DNA from: Carettochelys insculpta
Lineage: Eukaryota; Chordata; Testudines; Carettochelyidae
Assembly (NCBI RefSeq): GCF_033958435.1
Contig: NC_134158.1
Span: forward strand, 4,979,837-5,043,836
DNA: 64,000 nucleotides
Direction of reading: 5' to 3'
This document shows positions 20,565 to 32,835 of the stretch, one piece after another (within the stretch, counting starts at the first letter, position 1; every line of letters begins with the position of its first letter). Made by a program: the position numbers and the translations under genes. Under the pieces are notes generated by a model. The model saw only the letters and a program-made list of their open reading frames with translations, ran no database searches and was not told the origin of the DNA.

Positions 20565-23500
20565 CTGCAGGGGAGAGAATCAGAGCGTGAGGGGCAGAGC
20601 TCAGCCCTGGGGGAGGGTTTGATGGCCAGTGACAGAATCGGGCCCAGCTGGAGGGTGAGTCAGGGAATCTCCTTCCCCCAGGCTGTGACCAACAGCTCTG
20701 AGATCTCAGCCCAGGGCTGGGGAGAGTCACTCACAGGCAGGGCTGGGTCAGGGACAGGTTGAAAGGATCGGCTGGGCCAGGCCTGGGGCTCAGGATCTTT
20801 CCCCTCCTGCCCCCCACCTCTCCCTGGGGAGGGACCAGAGACTCTGGGAACCCCGGCAGATGGTCCAACTCAGTGACCACTGGCAGAGCTCCACACCCCA
20901 CACCCTGTGCCCAGCTGCCCCTGGGCTGGACTTTGCTCTGGGGCCTCCCCACTGCACCCGGCCTGCTGGGAAATGTCACAGCTCAGGGAATAACAGGCCA
21001 CATGCTACCAGGATAGAACCTGCCCCGAATATCACAGCTCAGCAGCAGAAGAGTCCATTAGCCTGGGGCAGGGCGGGAGGGGTTAACACCGGGGAAGGGG
21101 TTTGATGGTGGAATGAGACAGAAGCTACGAGTGTTGGAGGAGAAGGGGGATTAGGTTTCTGTGGGGCCCTGGGCCTGAACATGTGGGGGCCCCGCCCCCT
21201 TCTGCCTGCTGTCCCCCAGTTCCTCATGCTTCTGTCACAGGAATGGGGTCAGGGCACAGGGCAGGTCCCTCTACACCTACCCAGTGCTCCAGCTGAAGAC
21301 TGGGCAACTCCCTCACCCTGACTGCGCTCCCTGGCTGGAGTGCTGGGTGGGTGGAGCAGGACAAGCTCAGCAAGACCCCAAGCCCTGACCCCGCTCTCTG
21401 GCAAGAGTGGTGGGTGGGCAGCAGGCAGAGCTGGCCCAGGGACATAGAAGCCCATTTTTCCTGGGCCCCACAACCAGCCAGGGGCTCTGCGCTCTGCACC
21501 TGTTCTCCCAGTAGCTAATTACCCATTGCAGAGGGAGGGGGAGTGTAGAACAGCGGCTGGTGGAAAGAGGGAGAGGGCCATGCTAGTGATGGGAGGAAAG
21601 TGATGCCCTGTGTACCAGAGACAGGCGCAGGCTGGGATCATGGTGGATGCAGAGAGGCAAAAAGAAAGAAGCTCCCAGCTCTGCTCACAGGCGCTCCCCA
21701 GGGGTGTGTAATGGCCCCAGGAGAGCCCCTGCCTCTGATCCAGGCTCTGTCCCTCTGCTTGAGTTTGCAGCAGGGGTCACCCACAGACACAGTCCCTGCT
21801 CACCTGTCAGGGTGGGGCCACTGCAGAGCTCATGACTTTCTTCAGAGGGGAGAAGATGGAGGAAAGAACAGAGAGGTGATAAGTCACTTCAGCACAGGGT
21901 GATCAAACAACCGCCCTCCACCTGCCATACCCATTGAGCGTTTCCCCCATTTTAACAAATTGCACAAACCCCTCCAAAACGCAAAGCAGGTAAATGAACA
22001 GACAATGTCTCTTATCGCAACAGAACTGTAAAAGTGACACTGAAAATGGAAAACTTCCAGAAAAATGAAAGAAGCTCCCGCAGGAGGATCTGATTTGGTA
22101 CAAACATTTCTTGTCAGTGGAAGGAGAATGACACTTACCGATTCCCATATGCAGTTTGCCTAAAGATGAAAGAGACACACACACGTTAGGGGTTTCCCAC
22201 TTGTAATGTTTTTATTTCCCTTTATCCTCACCACAGCAGTTCCGACTGAGGAATTATTTCCACACACTCCCCCCTGAAGGAGCTCAGACTGGACAGGTTG
22301 TGTTTAGGGTTTTCCTGTCCAACCTCCACCCTCCCCTTTCCAGTAATGGAACCAGTCTGTGCCCTTCCCCCCACTACTAAACAACTGGCTCCACAGAAGA
22401 GCTTGGGCTGAAAGCGGAGCCGAGGGAGGAGCAGAGCTACAACTGGGGAGGGAGCTGCTCTGGGGGCAGACTGGAGCTGTGACTGGGATCTGAGCTGGGC
22501 TGGAGGCGGAGTGGGAGTGGGTGGTGCTTCCTCCCCACCCCAATGTGGGCTGGCCTGGGCCTCCCAAACATTCCTCAGCGTACCCCTCGGAGGGTGGGTC
22601 CTACTGTTTGGGGATCACTTGACTTAAGGTTCTTGTCATCCCTTCTGGTCTCACGCTCTGTATCTCTATTACTGAATTGACCATCAGATTTTCAGATTAG
22701 CTTTGTGTGGGAAACTCATCTGGTGTAGTCGTTCCCCACATTTTACAAAGTTACATTAAAACAACCCCCACCTCCAAGTACAATGTTAGTAAGAAAAAAG
22801 CACGTCCACAAACAAACAGAAAAGGGATTTTCTTGGAACAAGAGGAATTTAATGCAAACAGTTCCCGCAGTTAAACAAACCCCCACATGAGGATCTAATT
22901 TGCTTTCAAAAACTTTTCAGAAGAATGACACTTACTTATTTCTTCATTTAGTTTGTCTGAAATTGAAGAGAAATGAATGTTATATGCAATATAGATGCAT
23001 GTTAGTTCCCAATGAAACCATGTGACCGGTTTCATTCTTATTGGAGCTCATTAGATGTGCATAAACTGCTGTCCATAGTGTGAGTCAAACCCAGGACGCC
23101 GTCATCATAGACAAGGATGAAACCATATCTCCACAAGTCACAGCACTGATTGTAGGAAAGGAGGATATGTAGGGGTGTGTGTGTGTGTTTTCAACCTGAC
23201 TGGGGCGTACTTACAGTTCACTCATCTGAACGTAGCACACGTGGCCAAGACTTGTTGGCCTCATCATCTGGGAAAGCGATCAATCCAACTCGCCTATAGA
23301 TGCATGTGTGTGTTAGGCATTTCCCTTTTCTTATGCTTCATTTCTCTTTCTCATCAATAAAACTATGAAGACAGAGAACTCAACATCCTCTTCGGGATGT
23401 TAGACAAAAGCATTCAGTGCTCCCTTCTGGTCTTGAGCTCTGTGATTCTATTGCTCTACCAGTTTTTCAAATTAGCTTTTGCTATGAAATCGATCCAGAG

Positions 23501-26500
23501 TGGTGCTTCCCCACATCTTTGTCCAGCCAAGAGGGCAGGGAACTGGACGTGATGACCTTTTGAGGTCCCTTCCAGTTCTATGGTTCTACAATTCTATTAC
23601 ATTTTTTAGAAAGCTTGTCTCTTTGTCTGTTCAGTCAAGAACTCCTCCAAAATGGGAAGAGGTAGGACCTCCAAATCTGGTCTATGGATTTCTCTTATCA
23701 GAACTTAAAGCAGTATAAGGGTTTGGTTGTGTCAGGAAAATGAGTTGTGCCTGGAATGGGATTTCTTCTTACAAAACCAAACAGGATCAACTAATCAAGG
23801 ACAGTCCTCAAAATTAGCATAACCGAGTGAATATTCAAAGAAACTGAAACAAGATGATCCAGAAAAAATTAGGACGAAGGTGGAATCAGTTTGTTTCTCA
23901 ATAAACCTTCCAGAAGTTTGGAGGAATGTTCTGTTTTGGCACAACTAAATCAATGCTTAAGGTTTGAAAACTAAAAGAAAATGTTACTGGAAACCACATT
24001 AACTGGTGCCCTTTTTTGTTAAAACTGAATGGAAAGAGTTTATAGTGACAAAAAATAAATATACACATCATGAAGTTCCCCTCTGTACTAAAAAATTTAA
24101 TGGAAATATGTTAACAATCCTTACTTCAAAAAAGTCCATAATAAAAATTAACAATCAAAACAACACTGTAATTTTGAAAAATACAATCATTTCAATAAAG
24201 CGTGAATCTTTTTCCTTCATTTTCAAACCAGCCCCAACTGACTTAAGAACCTAAGCAATGATGGATTAATCTGCTAGTCAATATATAAACAGGATGTGCG
24301 TAATATTGTAGATAGTGTAAGGGATAGTTAGAGCATCTCAGGGGAAATGCAGCACAACCTGCCTATACCGCAGGAGGAGGTAAATGGGTAGTATTTCTTT
24401 CCATGTTTCTGTCATTTCTCACTCTAATGGTAACACAACACAATCCATCATTTACAGTCAAGCCCTGAGATACAATCACATCTGCTCTGATCCTACTGAC
24501 AGAGACCGAAAACTCCAAAATCTGCCAAACATTCATAGACCTGAATTACCCACCAGGAGAAGTTTAAAAACAAATCAACAGGGCCAGACGAATACCCAGA
24601 AGCCAACTACCCCAAGACAGGCCCAAAAAAGCCAATAACAGAACATCACTGGTCATCGCCTGCAGCCCCCAACTCAAACCACTGCAACGCATCATTAAAG
24701 CCCTACAACCTATCCTAAATCATGCTGCCACACTCCAGAAGGCTCTAGGTGACAGGCCTGTTCTTTCCTATAGCCAACCTCCCAACCTTATGAGGATTCT
24801 CACCAGCAACCACAGGCTAAACCACAATAATACTAATCCTGGAACTTTTCCTTGCAACAAGCCCTGTTGCCAACTTTGTCCACATAGCTATTCTGGACAA
24901 AGATACCATCACTGGACCAAACCACGTTAATTACAGAATCACGGGCACATTCTCCTGGTCCTCAACATCATATATGCCATTATGCCAACAATGCCCACAC
25001 ACCCTGTATATAGGACAGACTGCAAACACTCTTCCACAAAGAATGAATGGACATAGAACAGACATCAAACAATTCCAAATACACGAACCTGTCAGCCAGC
25101 ACTTTAATGGAGTGGGCCATACTGTTTAAGACCTGAAAGTTTGTGTTCTATTGAAAAGGGACTTTAACAAGTGTCTACAGGGGGGATGCTCAGAACTAAC
25201 ATTCATATTGAAATTCGACACATTAACCCATGTTCTGAAGAGGGACAGCAATTACCTGACCCATTATAAGGACTCTTTTACATACTTTGATGCTTTATTT
25301 AACTCTTAACTTCCCCACATCACACCCTCCGCCGTCCCTCCGCTCTTCTGATTTGCCAACCTTGATAACAATTTTTCTGATTTGTCAACGCTGATAACAA
25401 TTTTTGGACCTCTGTGCTTTATATACTGAGTCTGTGCTCATAAGGCTCTGATCTGAAGAAGTAGGTCTGTCGCACAGAAGCTCATCACCTAATACATTAT
25501 TTTGTTAGTCTTTAAAGTGCGACTAGACTGCTTTTTAGTATTGCTAGAATACAGACTAACATGGCTGCCACTCTGTGTCTGATGGTAACTGGAACTGCAC
25601 AGCATGCTTTTGGAACAAATAAGTTTTTTAATTAATTAACATGAGTGGTGGATCTCAAGTTTGTACCATTCTCACCCCACAATTAAATAGAAGCCGAACC
25701 TCATTGTGAACCAGTTGACCAAAGACTTTGGCATTCCATAGTTCCAGATGCTTAACTCACTTTGCCCTCCGAGATCTCTTCTACGTACCTTTGAACTTGC
25801 TCAGAGTCTCGGAGAGAGCAACAGTTTTCATGGAGAAACAACTGACTTGTCCTTCCAGTTCAGGGGAAATCTCCTCTGGCGGCTGGAACTTCCCCTTCTC
25901 ACACCTGGACAGAAACAACATCAGAATTTAGTGACTCGGTTCTTCAGTTCTTGCCAGTGAGTCTCTGCTCTGAGGGGCTGGGAGTTAGAATCCCTCGGCC
26001 TCTCCCAGCCTGAGAGCAGGTGCAGCACAGCCCAGGGCCCTGCAACATTCCCCTCGCAGGCCCCATTCAGATTCTAGAACTACGGCCTGGAGAGACCAGC
26101 TCTGGGGACAAAAGGGGAATTGCGTCTCCATGGCCCATTCACGCCTTGGCCTCCAGGCTCTGAGGGACAGGATGCTGCCAGTGGAAGTGCTGTACAAATC
26201 TGCCCACTAGGAACTAGACTCAGACACCAATTCACCCAGTGCCCAGCAGTGACAAGCCGATGTTCCAGCCTCATAGTCCTGGGGCAGCCGGTCCCCCAGG
26301 GAGGTGACACCTCTTGGAAATACTTGAGGTCAGACTTTGCCATTGAGGGGATAATTGGAAAGTCTGTGCAAGGGTGAGACCCTCAGGCTGGAGGTGATCA
26401 GGGAAATTTGTAGCTTAGATGGGACCTTCCCCTAACATCTCACCATAGAGCCCTGGGGAGATTCAGTGGTAACACCACCTCCAAGATATTTCCCAACACT

Positions 26501-29500
26501 GAGAGGTGTGAGGGGGACTGAGAGCCACGTACCTGCTCAAGGTGCTTCTGACGTCCTACAGGGGAAGAAGAGAAAAGAATCTCAGTCCCACACAACACGC
26601 ACAGGGGATCCCAGGGAAGGGAGTTTGCAAATCGAGGGAAGAGGGGCCCTGCCCTGGCCCCAGGGCCTTGGATTCCCTGAGCTAATGGGGCTTTGCCATC
26701 TCTAATATCTCTATGTCTGTAACTCGAGACCTTGGACTGCTGGACCCCAGAGCTTATGATTCAGGAACCTCCCTTCCCTGTGAGGGGAGCTGGGATGTTT
26801 GTAGCCATAGGCACCAGCTTCCACTTCTCCCAGGGGATGCAGAACCCCACTCCCACTCCACCCCCTCCGGCAACGCCACTCTTTGCCCCACCTCTTCCTG
26901 CCCCCACACTTCCCCTTCCCCACCTGTGCCCATCCCCTCCCTCCAGCACACCCTGGACCTGATCCTTTCCTCCCCCCAGCTGACTGTGGCAGGCAGGACG
27001 TACAGGGAGAAGTGGAGGAGCTGTGGCTGGTGGGTGCAAAGCACCAACTTAATTTTTTCTCTGGGATCTCCAGCCCTGGGGCTCACACAGAGTCTCTGTG
27101 TCTCCCTCAGTCTCACCTGCAGGAATTCACTCGCTGGCTTCTGACACTTCCCCTCCAGCTCACCCATCAGCTCACTCAGACGGGAAATCTGCACAGAGAG
27201 TTCACTGACATTGTCATTCTGGCTCCTCACAATCTCCTCCTCCAGCTTCTCCAGCCGGGCCAGCAGGGGTTGCTCTTGTTCCTCCAGGAACTGCCGCAGC
27301 TGCTGGAATTCCCACACGATTTTCTGCCTCTCCCTTTGTGTCTGTCTCTGTAGGAAGACAGGGGAAGGGCTGGTCAGGGACACGGGTGGAGCCTGGGCCC
27401 TGTCATGGGGAGCTGAGTGCGCAGGAGGGAGAACGCCTTTGAAAAACCTGATATCTCACGTTTGACTCTATTCTGTGCACAAAGGATTCTCTCTCAATTT
27501 CCCCCTTTGTCCCCTGTTATCTCTGAAAGGGAGGTTGCCAAGGTTGCCAGTTAGCACATTCTGGCTGTGTCTACACGTGCCCCAGACTTCGAAATGGCCA
27601 TGCAAATGGCCATTTCGAAGTTTACTAATGAAGCGCTGAAATGCATATTCAGCGCTTCATTAGCATGCGGGCGGCAGCGGCGCTTCGAAATTGACGAGCC
27701 TTGCCGCCGTGCGGCGCGTCCCGACAGGGCTCCTTTTCGAAAGGACGCCACCTTCTTCGAAGTCCCCTTATTCCCATGAACTCATGGGAATAAGGGGACT
27801 TCGAAGTAGGCGGGGCCCTTTCGAAAAGGAGCCCCGTCTGGACGTGCCGCGCAGCGGCAAGGCTCGTCAATTTCGAAGCGCCGCTGCCGCCCGCATGCTA
27901 ATGAAGCGCTGAATATGCATTTCAGCGCTTCATTAGTAAACTTCGAAATGGCCATTTGCATGGCCATTTCGAAGTCTGGGGCACGTGTAGACACAGCCTC
28001 TGTCATTCATGGCCTCTGGGAGTTCAGACTCCGAGCAGCAGGAGGCCGGGCTCAGCACCGCACTGACAGAGATGCAAGTGGAGGAAAAAGAAGGAAGTGA
28101 ACAGACACAGCAGGCAGCGCTTCTTGGGGACAGTGAGGTCCCTTGGGGAGGATTTGTGGGAAAGCCACAAGGGATAGATACTAACTCATCCCCTGCAATG
28201 GAAGCTCAGGGCTTGTCTTCACACGGCTCTAACCCAGCAATCCCCGATCACAGAGAGACTCACTATCCCTCCTTCACCAAGGCCGCACAGGAGTCTGCCT
28301 CCAAACAGACCTCCCTCTGCCAGCCCTGGTGGTTCATAACAATCGGCACCTACCAGGCACTCCCGGCTTTTCCCCTCTCCAGTCGCTTTCAGTCCCAGCA
28401 GCTTTTCTCTCTCTTCTCTCAGAGTCTTCAAATGGTCCTGGATTTTTTCCTGTGGAAATAAAAAGGATTTGGGAGGTTTTACTTTGGGTTGAGCGTTGGG
28501 TATTTCTCTCCACCAAGATAATTCAAGTTAACTTTTAGTTTTATTTGCTTGGTGACATCCGGACTGCCCAGGAGAGGACACATTATTAATGCAGCCCCAG
28601 GGCTGGTCACAGCCAGACGTGTTACAAATCCACGTTAGGGCTTTTTAGTAATTTGCGAGAGATCTGGGTTATGCCCAAGCTTTGTGGGTACTTGCGAATT
28701 GCTGAGTGGTGCAGCACATTCCAGGGCACTGGAGTCACATGGGGGTGAATCAGCTGCTCCATCTGAGCCCTGTTGTGGGTGGGCTGAGGGCACCTTGAGG
28801 CCCACACAGCGTTCAGCCCAGCGACCTCCTCTAGTGCCGGCTGCAGCATCTGAATTTAACCCCTTGTGGAGCTGCACAGGAGTTCAGCCTCCCAGTGGGA
28901 AACCTCCTCTCCCTGCTGGGCCTGGGGCCTTCAGCAGCGCGTCTTTCCCTCCCAACGGTGCTCCTCTTCACTGCTCAGTGCTGGTGAGATGGGCCTCATA
29001 GCGTCACAGCTGCCTTTATAGCAGGTAAAATCTTTACGTCAAAAAGAATCTCATCCCAGCCTGGGTCTCCAGTAACATTCTCTGTATTTCTTAGGACTTG
29101 TCTACACTGGTTTTGGTTTGGTTTTGTTTTCCTAGAAAAGCTCCTTTATAGGTGGGGGGCAGATCCCACAAACCCTTGTGCCCACACTGCAAACCTTGCT
29201 AGTCTGGTCTAACAGGGCATTTAACTCAAAACAGTAACTCCCCCAAAACAAACAACTTCCACTGACCTCCTCCCCCTTTCCAATTTGAAACTGACTCAGT
29301 GTGTACGAAGGAGAGGAAATTAAGACTTAATTGGCCTCTTGGGAGACATCCCATCCTAGCTCGTATTTCAAAACTGGGCTCTCTAGTGTGAATGCTCCAT
29401 ATTGAAATGCTCTGGCAGTGTGAGCGCTCGTCTCAGAAATAACTTATTTAGCTGTTAGAACACTGAGATAAGTTACTGCTGAAAACCCTGCAATGTGGAC

Positions 29501-30854
29501 ACAGCCTTAGGGCAGGTCTACACGGGTCACGGAACGGACGACCTTCTGGGGCGTTGTTTTGCACCTGCGTGAAACGGCTCGTTCTGGGGCCTAGGCTGCC
29601 CCCGGAGCTCCTTGCAAGCCGCACGGATGAAGGACTGCCGACCGGAGGAGCGCACCCATCGACATTTGGCAGTGAGGACAGGGACCAAAGTCGACGGCTG
29701 CAGAATTGATTTTCGGTATGCAATTGGTGTAACTAAAGTTGCGTAGCAGCCGTCGACATTCCCAGTTAGAGCAGATGTCGCCTCAGGGGATGTCAGGCTA
29801 CTTTGAAGGCAGGCTAGAAGCAAAAAGTGAAGCTGGCCCAAATATTGGACTGAAAAACGCCTGTTGCTTGAATAGGCTCCCTCTCTCCCCACTCCTCCCC
29901 CACAGGCATTCGTTAAGCAAATCCCCCCAAAATGGACGCCTGTACCAGGTGGCAGAGTTACATGTCTTTCAAGCAGCCACCTCCCAGACTTACAGAACAA
30001 AAAGCCATTTACAAGCCCTCAGGTTAATTGTTCAGTCATGAGGAAAACTAACCCCAGAATCCCCAGCAATGGCTGTTATTAGCACCTCTAACTCTGAACA
30101 AGCACACAGGGCATATTTCCAACTACACACAACAATTACACACTCAGCAGGTCAGAACATTAAATGTAATCAGTTACAAAACATCTTTTGTTCAAAGCAT
30201 CTCTAAGCTATACAGATTTACAGTCACAGCCCATTTTCCATACAGCACAGGGGGGAGGGGTGTCCCTCACAAAGACAAACTTAAAAACTTCCTTTGTTGC
30301 CTTTTTGCCAGGCTGGAGCATCACTAATTTGTACAGCAACTTTCAGGCCCTGCAGGCTGCACACACCGGAATGGTGCCATTGACTTGTCAGTAAAACGCA
30401 AAGTTATTATCCATCAGCCTGGACAGCAGCTCTGTACCTTGTACTCCTGGGCAGCCTCCTGGATGGGAACCACAGTGTGAGCGCGGTGAGCCCGGGACTC
30501 TCTGCAGATCAGACAGATGAGGGTTTGATCCTCTTCACAGAACAGTTTCAGAGCCTCCTGGTGCTCCCCACACACCCCGTCCCCGCCTGCTCCCTTCGCT
30601 GCCTGCAAACTCAGCCGTTTGACGAGTTCTGCCATGTTGGCCAGCTGCCTGTTGGGCCGGAGGTGTCTCTGTTGCACAGGTTTTCTGCACTGAGGGCAGG
30701 AGGTGGCTGGGTCGGGTCCCTCCCAGCACTGGCTGATGCAGGCTCGGCAGAAGTTGTGCCCACACTCTGTAATCACTGGGTCCTTAAAGAACTCCAGACA
30801 GATGGGACATGTGGCTTCTTCCTGCAGACTTTCCAGGGGGCTCCCTGCAGCCAT
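20050..30854 (-). CDS. TRIM-family E3 ubiquitin ligase, left copy (8 exons)
   Basis: The predicted 479-residue protein has a C3HC4 RING (ligands C16, C19, C31, H33, C36, C39, C53, C56), a B-box2 (C95 to H126), a coiled coil (about 140-250) and PRY-SPRY (about 310-479). Exons on minus are 30854-30438, 28449-28354, 27347-27117, 26555-26533, 25904-25789, 22956-22936, 22159-22139 and 20564-20050. Every intron is GT-AG and all phases join in frame. Internal exon sizes of 96, 231, 23 and 116 bp are those of the TRIM39/TRIM27 class. RING TRIMs transfer ubiquitin, and SPRY domains bind the target; many act in innate immunity. The ATG is in a GAGCCATGG context. It is head to head with the right copy and lies downstream of an ISRE. 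The exact family member is not certain. Confidence 0.9.
20566..22138. other. Intron 7 of left TRIM gene
   Basis: The intron is partly alignable with 46676-48091. No repeat or gene was recognised in it. Confidence 0.6.
22139..22159 (-). CDS. TRIM left exon 7 (21 bp)
   Basis: This micro-exon follows CATCTTTAG and precedes GTAAGTGTC. It keeps the phase of exons 5 and 8 and encodes KLHMGI, against KPNMEI in the right copy. Confidence 0.7.
22936..22956 (-). CDS. TRIM left exon 6 (21 bp)
   Basis: This micro-exon lies between CTTCAATTTCAG and GTAAGTGTC and encodes KLNEEI in the joined frame. It matches the right copy 46213-46233 in size and phase. Confidence 0.75.
23002..23294. mobile_element. Unidentified insertion with 12 bp direct repeat
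   Basis: The block is flanked by TATAGATGCATG at 22990-23001 and 23295-23306 and has no counterpart in the right arm. The direct repeat length suits a LINE- or SINE-type insertion. The family is not recognised and there is no clear poly(A). Confidence 0.5.
23520..23606 (+). mobile_element. CR1 3' tail fragment, left only
   Basis: CTGGACGTGATGACCTTTTG, AGGTCCCTTCCAGTTCTATG and a degenerate TTCTACAATTCTAT terminal repeat are the typical CR1 3' end. The matching right-arm intron lacks it. Confidence 0.7.
24290..25580 (+). mobile_element. Penelope-like element, 3' part with GIY-YIG remnant
   Basis: It starts with a frame ending SQALRYNHICSD, typical of the PLE reverse transcriptase C-terminal end. 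It continues with many frameshifts to a GIY-YIG nuclease remnant near 25005-25070 (TLYIGQTANTLPQRMNGH). The 3' tail at 25320-25580 has a hammerhead-like core CTGAAGA, AGTAGGTCTGTCGCAC and AGAAGCTC, then CAGACTAACATGGCTGCC. It is absent from the right arm. Confidence 0.8.
25789..25904 (-). CDS. TRIM left exon 5 (116 bp)
   Basis: The exon lies between CTGTCCAG and GTACGTAG and encodes the linker from CEKGKFQPP to SETLSKFK. It has the family length of 116 bp. Confidence 0.88.
26533..26555 (-). CDS. TRIM left exon 4 (23 bp)
   Basis: The diagnostic 23 bp TRIM exon encodes DVRSTLS plus two bases, bounded by CCCCTGTAG and GTACGTGG. Confidence 0.88.
27117..27347 (-). CDS. TRIM left exon 3: coiled coil (231 bp)
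   Basis: The exon encodes 77 residues from RQTQRERQKIVWEF to KCQKPASEFLQ with a continuous heptad pattern. It has the family length and differs from the right copy at eight residues by my count. Confidence 0.9.
27563..27998. mobile_element. Fold-back MITE, full length (436 bp)
   Basis: The whole element is one inverted repeat centred at 27780/27781, with arms of about 217 bp that pair nearly perfectly except in a middle strip. The ends read GGCTGTGTCTACACGTGCCC and its inverse. A 3 bp TCT duplication flanks it (27560-27562 and 27999-28001). The right arm keeps the empty site with one TCT (as AGA at 43103-43105). It lies in intron 2 of the left TRIM gene and has no coding capacity. A 3 bp duplication suggests a PIF/Harbinger-type origin, which is inference. 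Confidence 0.85.
28354..28449 (-). CDS. TRIM left exon 2 (96 bp)
   Basis: The exon lies between TATTTCCACAG and GTAGGTGCC and encodes KIQDHLKTLREEREKLLG and the following 13 residues. It is the diagnostic 96 bp TRIM exon in phase 0. Confidence 0.9.
28450..30437. other. Intron 1 of left TRIM gene
   Basis: The intron mirrors 38475-40538. It holds MITE-like remnants with GTCTACAC-type ends near 29095-29130 and 29470-29530 that are in both arms. No other gene is seen. Confidence 0.5.
30438..30854 (-). CDS. TRIM left exon 1: RING and B-box2
   Basis: The 417 bp exon encodes 139 residues with complete zinc-binding sets for the RING and the B-box2. The donor is AAG/GTACAG. Against the right copy I count 19 base differences, 16 of which change the amino acid. 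Confidence 0.93.
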
Positions 30855-30881
30855 GGCTCCCTCTGGGCTGGGAACAGGGTG

Positions 30882-30894
30882 AGTTTCACTTTCC
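30882..30894 (-). promoter_or_regulatory. ISRE core upstream of left TRIM
   Basis: The minus strand reads GGAAAGTGAAACT, a perfect GGAAANNGAAACT interferon-stimulated response element, 27 bp before the ATG. The right copy is identical (38018-38030). Confidence 0.65.
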
Positions 30895-31039
30895 TGAGCT
30901 CACACTGTGCCCCACCTTCAGCAAGTGCTGGGCGTTTCCCTTCCTGGAACTGACTCTGGTTTGCTGAATTGGAAGGCAACAGTGGTAACAATTCTGCCCT
31001 GGAGGCTTTGGTGAAAAACGTGCCACTAGGGCTCTGGTC

Positions 31040-32108
31040 CTGATGTGGAGGGTCACTGGGGCTTCACAGGCACATCAGCATCCACTTGTCCCAATGAGCT
31101 TTCAGGAGCTTGGTGGGTCTTTGTGTCTAAGACGTCACCTGCTTCCGGACAGATCCATCAAAGAGAACCACAGACCCCCACCTACAGGCCCCAGCTAAAA
31201 TCTCTCCAGCACTTCATCAGGGATCTACAACCTATCCCAGATGACAATTCCTCACTGGCAGAAAGCTGGAGAGACAGGCCCGTCCTTGTCCAGGGAGAGA
31301 TGCCCCTCCCCAACCTGGAACACTTACTTACCCGCAACCCACACCCACACAAGAAACACTATTCCAGGAACCAATCCCTGCAGGAAACCCATTGCCAACC
31401 CTGTCCGCACATCTACCCTAGTGACATCAGCATGGGACCTGCTGTTCTATCCAGGGTTCATTCACATCCACATCTGTTAATGCGGTATTGGCTGTCATGT
31501 GCCAGCAACGCCCCTCTGCCGTGTACATTGGACAAACCAGACTGTCTCTATGCAAAGGAGTATATGGGCACAAACCAGACATCGAGAATGGTGACACACA
31601 CAAACCAGTAGGAGAGCACTTTAACCGCCCTGGGCACTCAGCTACAGATGTGAAAGTTGCCAAACTTGAGCGAATAACTATGAACCAGACTGCAACGTGG
31701 ATCTGCTGGGCTGGAATTCATATGCAACTTTGACACCCTCGGAATGGCTCTGAAGCGGGACTGGCAATGGCCATCTTGTTACAAGTCGTAGTTTTCCCCT
31801 TCACGTATTCTTACCTTCCTGTCACTGTTGGGAATAGGCCACATCCACCCTGACTTAACCTTTTCAGCACCGGCGTAACACTCCCAGCTCGGCATGTATA
31901 TTGCAGTGTCTGTCATCTGAACATTCACATCATGAATCTGGCAAAATGACCTGCAGCCCACGAGAGCTTCAAAAATGTCCTAAAAAATGTGCTAGTTTTT
32001 AAGGTGCCACAGATCTCATTATTTGGCTGAAACAGACTAACATGGCTACTTCTCTGGAACTTGACAAAGTGATAGTCCGACTTGGCAAAACTCATTTTTT
32101 AAATACAA
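31040..32108 (+). mobile_element. PLE fragment with GIY-YIG nuclease remnant (innermost left arm)
   Basis: The coding remnant begins with LQHFIRDLQPIPDD, a PLE C-terminal pattern, and shifts frame near 31490. The GIY-YIG domain follows (VYIGQTRLSLCKGVYGHKPD, then EHFNRPGHS), ending near 31730. The tail at 31940-32060 has GACCTGCAGCCCACGAGAGC and AAGGTGCCACAGATCTC. It is shared with the right arm at 97-99% by eye. It starts about 190 bp upstream of the TRIM ATG. Confidence 0.85.
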
Positions 32109-32835
32109 TTTTGACAGGGTTTTAAGCAATTTATGTTTAATTAAACTTTCACACTTGCACATCTGCATCTCTACTATTTCATTCCGGTGTTCATAAATTC
32201 AGATTTTCACAGTGGTGGGATGTTAAGAGGGAATCAGACAATACTTTGGTCAGACAATAACTATTTAGTGATGTGAGAAATAGATTCAGAAAACTAAAGC
32301 ATTAAAATAGGTTGTCAATATCACATATCAACATTTGCAAGGTAAGTGTGTGTAAATCAAAGTCTAATGAGTTCTTGCTGTTGTTACTGGGCCCATCGGT
32401 GAAATTTAAATTTTATAAATGGAAAGATTTTTTAAATATTTTCAGACATCACATGATAAAAATCTAAGCCTTTTGAGTCCAGTGATATTAAAAAAATACA
32501 CAGGCCAAAAACTTGGTTAAGCTGGAATTAATGTTTCAAACAAGGCCCGCTTTTTATTTAAACTCAGCTACGCCTACGCTTAGAGATACATTTGAATTAA
32601 TTAAAATTGATTTTGTATGGTTGGGTTTATAAATTCAAATTTGAGTATCCTCACCTCCTCACACGCTCCCCACAAACTCATCTTATTACTGCCACACTCA
32701 ATTGCCAAACATCAACTGTTGTAGCAATGCATTGTGGGAACCTTCCCCACAGTTCCCACAGCCCTATAGCATTCTGGGTATTTTCACTGGTACAGCATGT
32801 GAAAAAATGCCCCACAAGTGGTTGTGCCTATGTGA

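Larger units (their letters stand above)
1..32108. repeat. Left arm of window-scale inverted repeat
   Basis: This stretch matches the reverse complement of 36804-63805 with the same order of landmarks: coiled-coil frame, orphan TRIM exon, CR1 and PLE pieces, promoter units, CpG island, SPRY, coiled-coil and RING exons, PLE. The sum of paired coordinates drifts from about 63806 at the outer end to about 68912 at the inner end because of arm-specific insertions and deletions. Homology is lost at 32108/36804, within an AT-rich stretch. The arm continues beyond position 1. Confidence 0.95.

Noticed and set aside
24290..25580. Working PLE reverse transcriptase or GIY-YIG enzyme
   Set aside because: Multiple stops and frameshifts separate the recognisable blocks.
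27567..28006. Open frames inside the fold-back MITE
   Set aside because: The frames are mirror images of each other on the two strands because of the hairpin, with no known protein motif.
31040..32108. GIY-YIG reading frame as a host gene
   Set aside because: It is out of frame with the preceding PLE block, lacks a start of its own and shows the same break in both arms.
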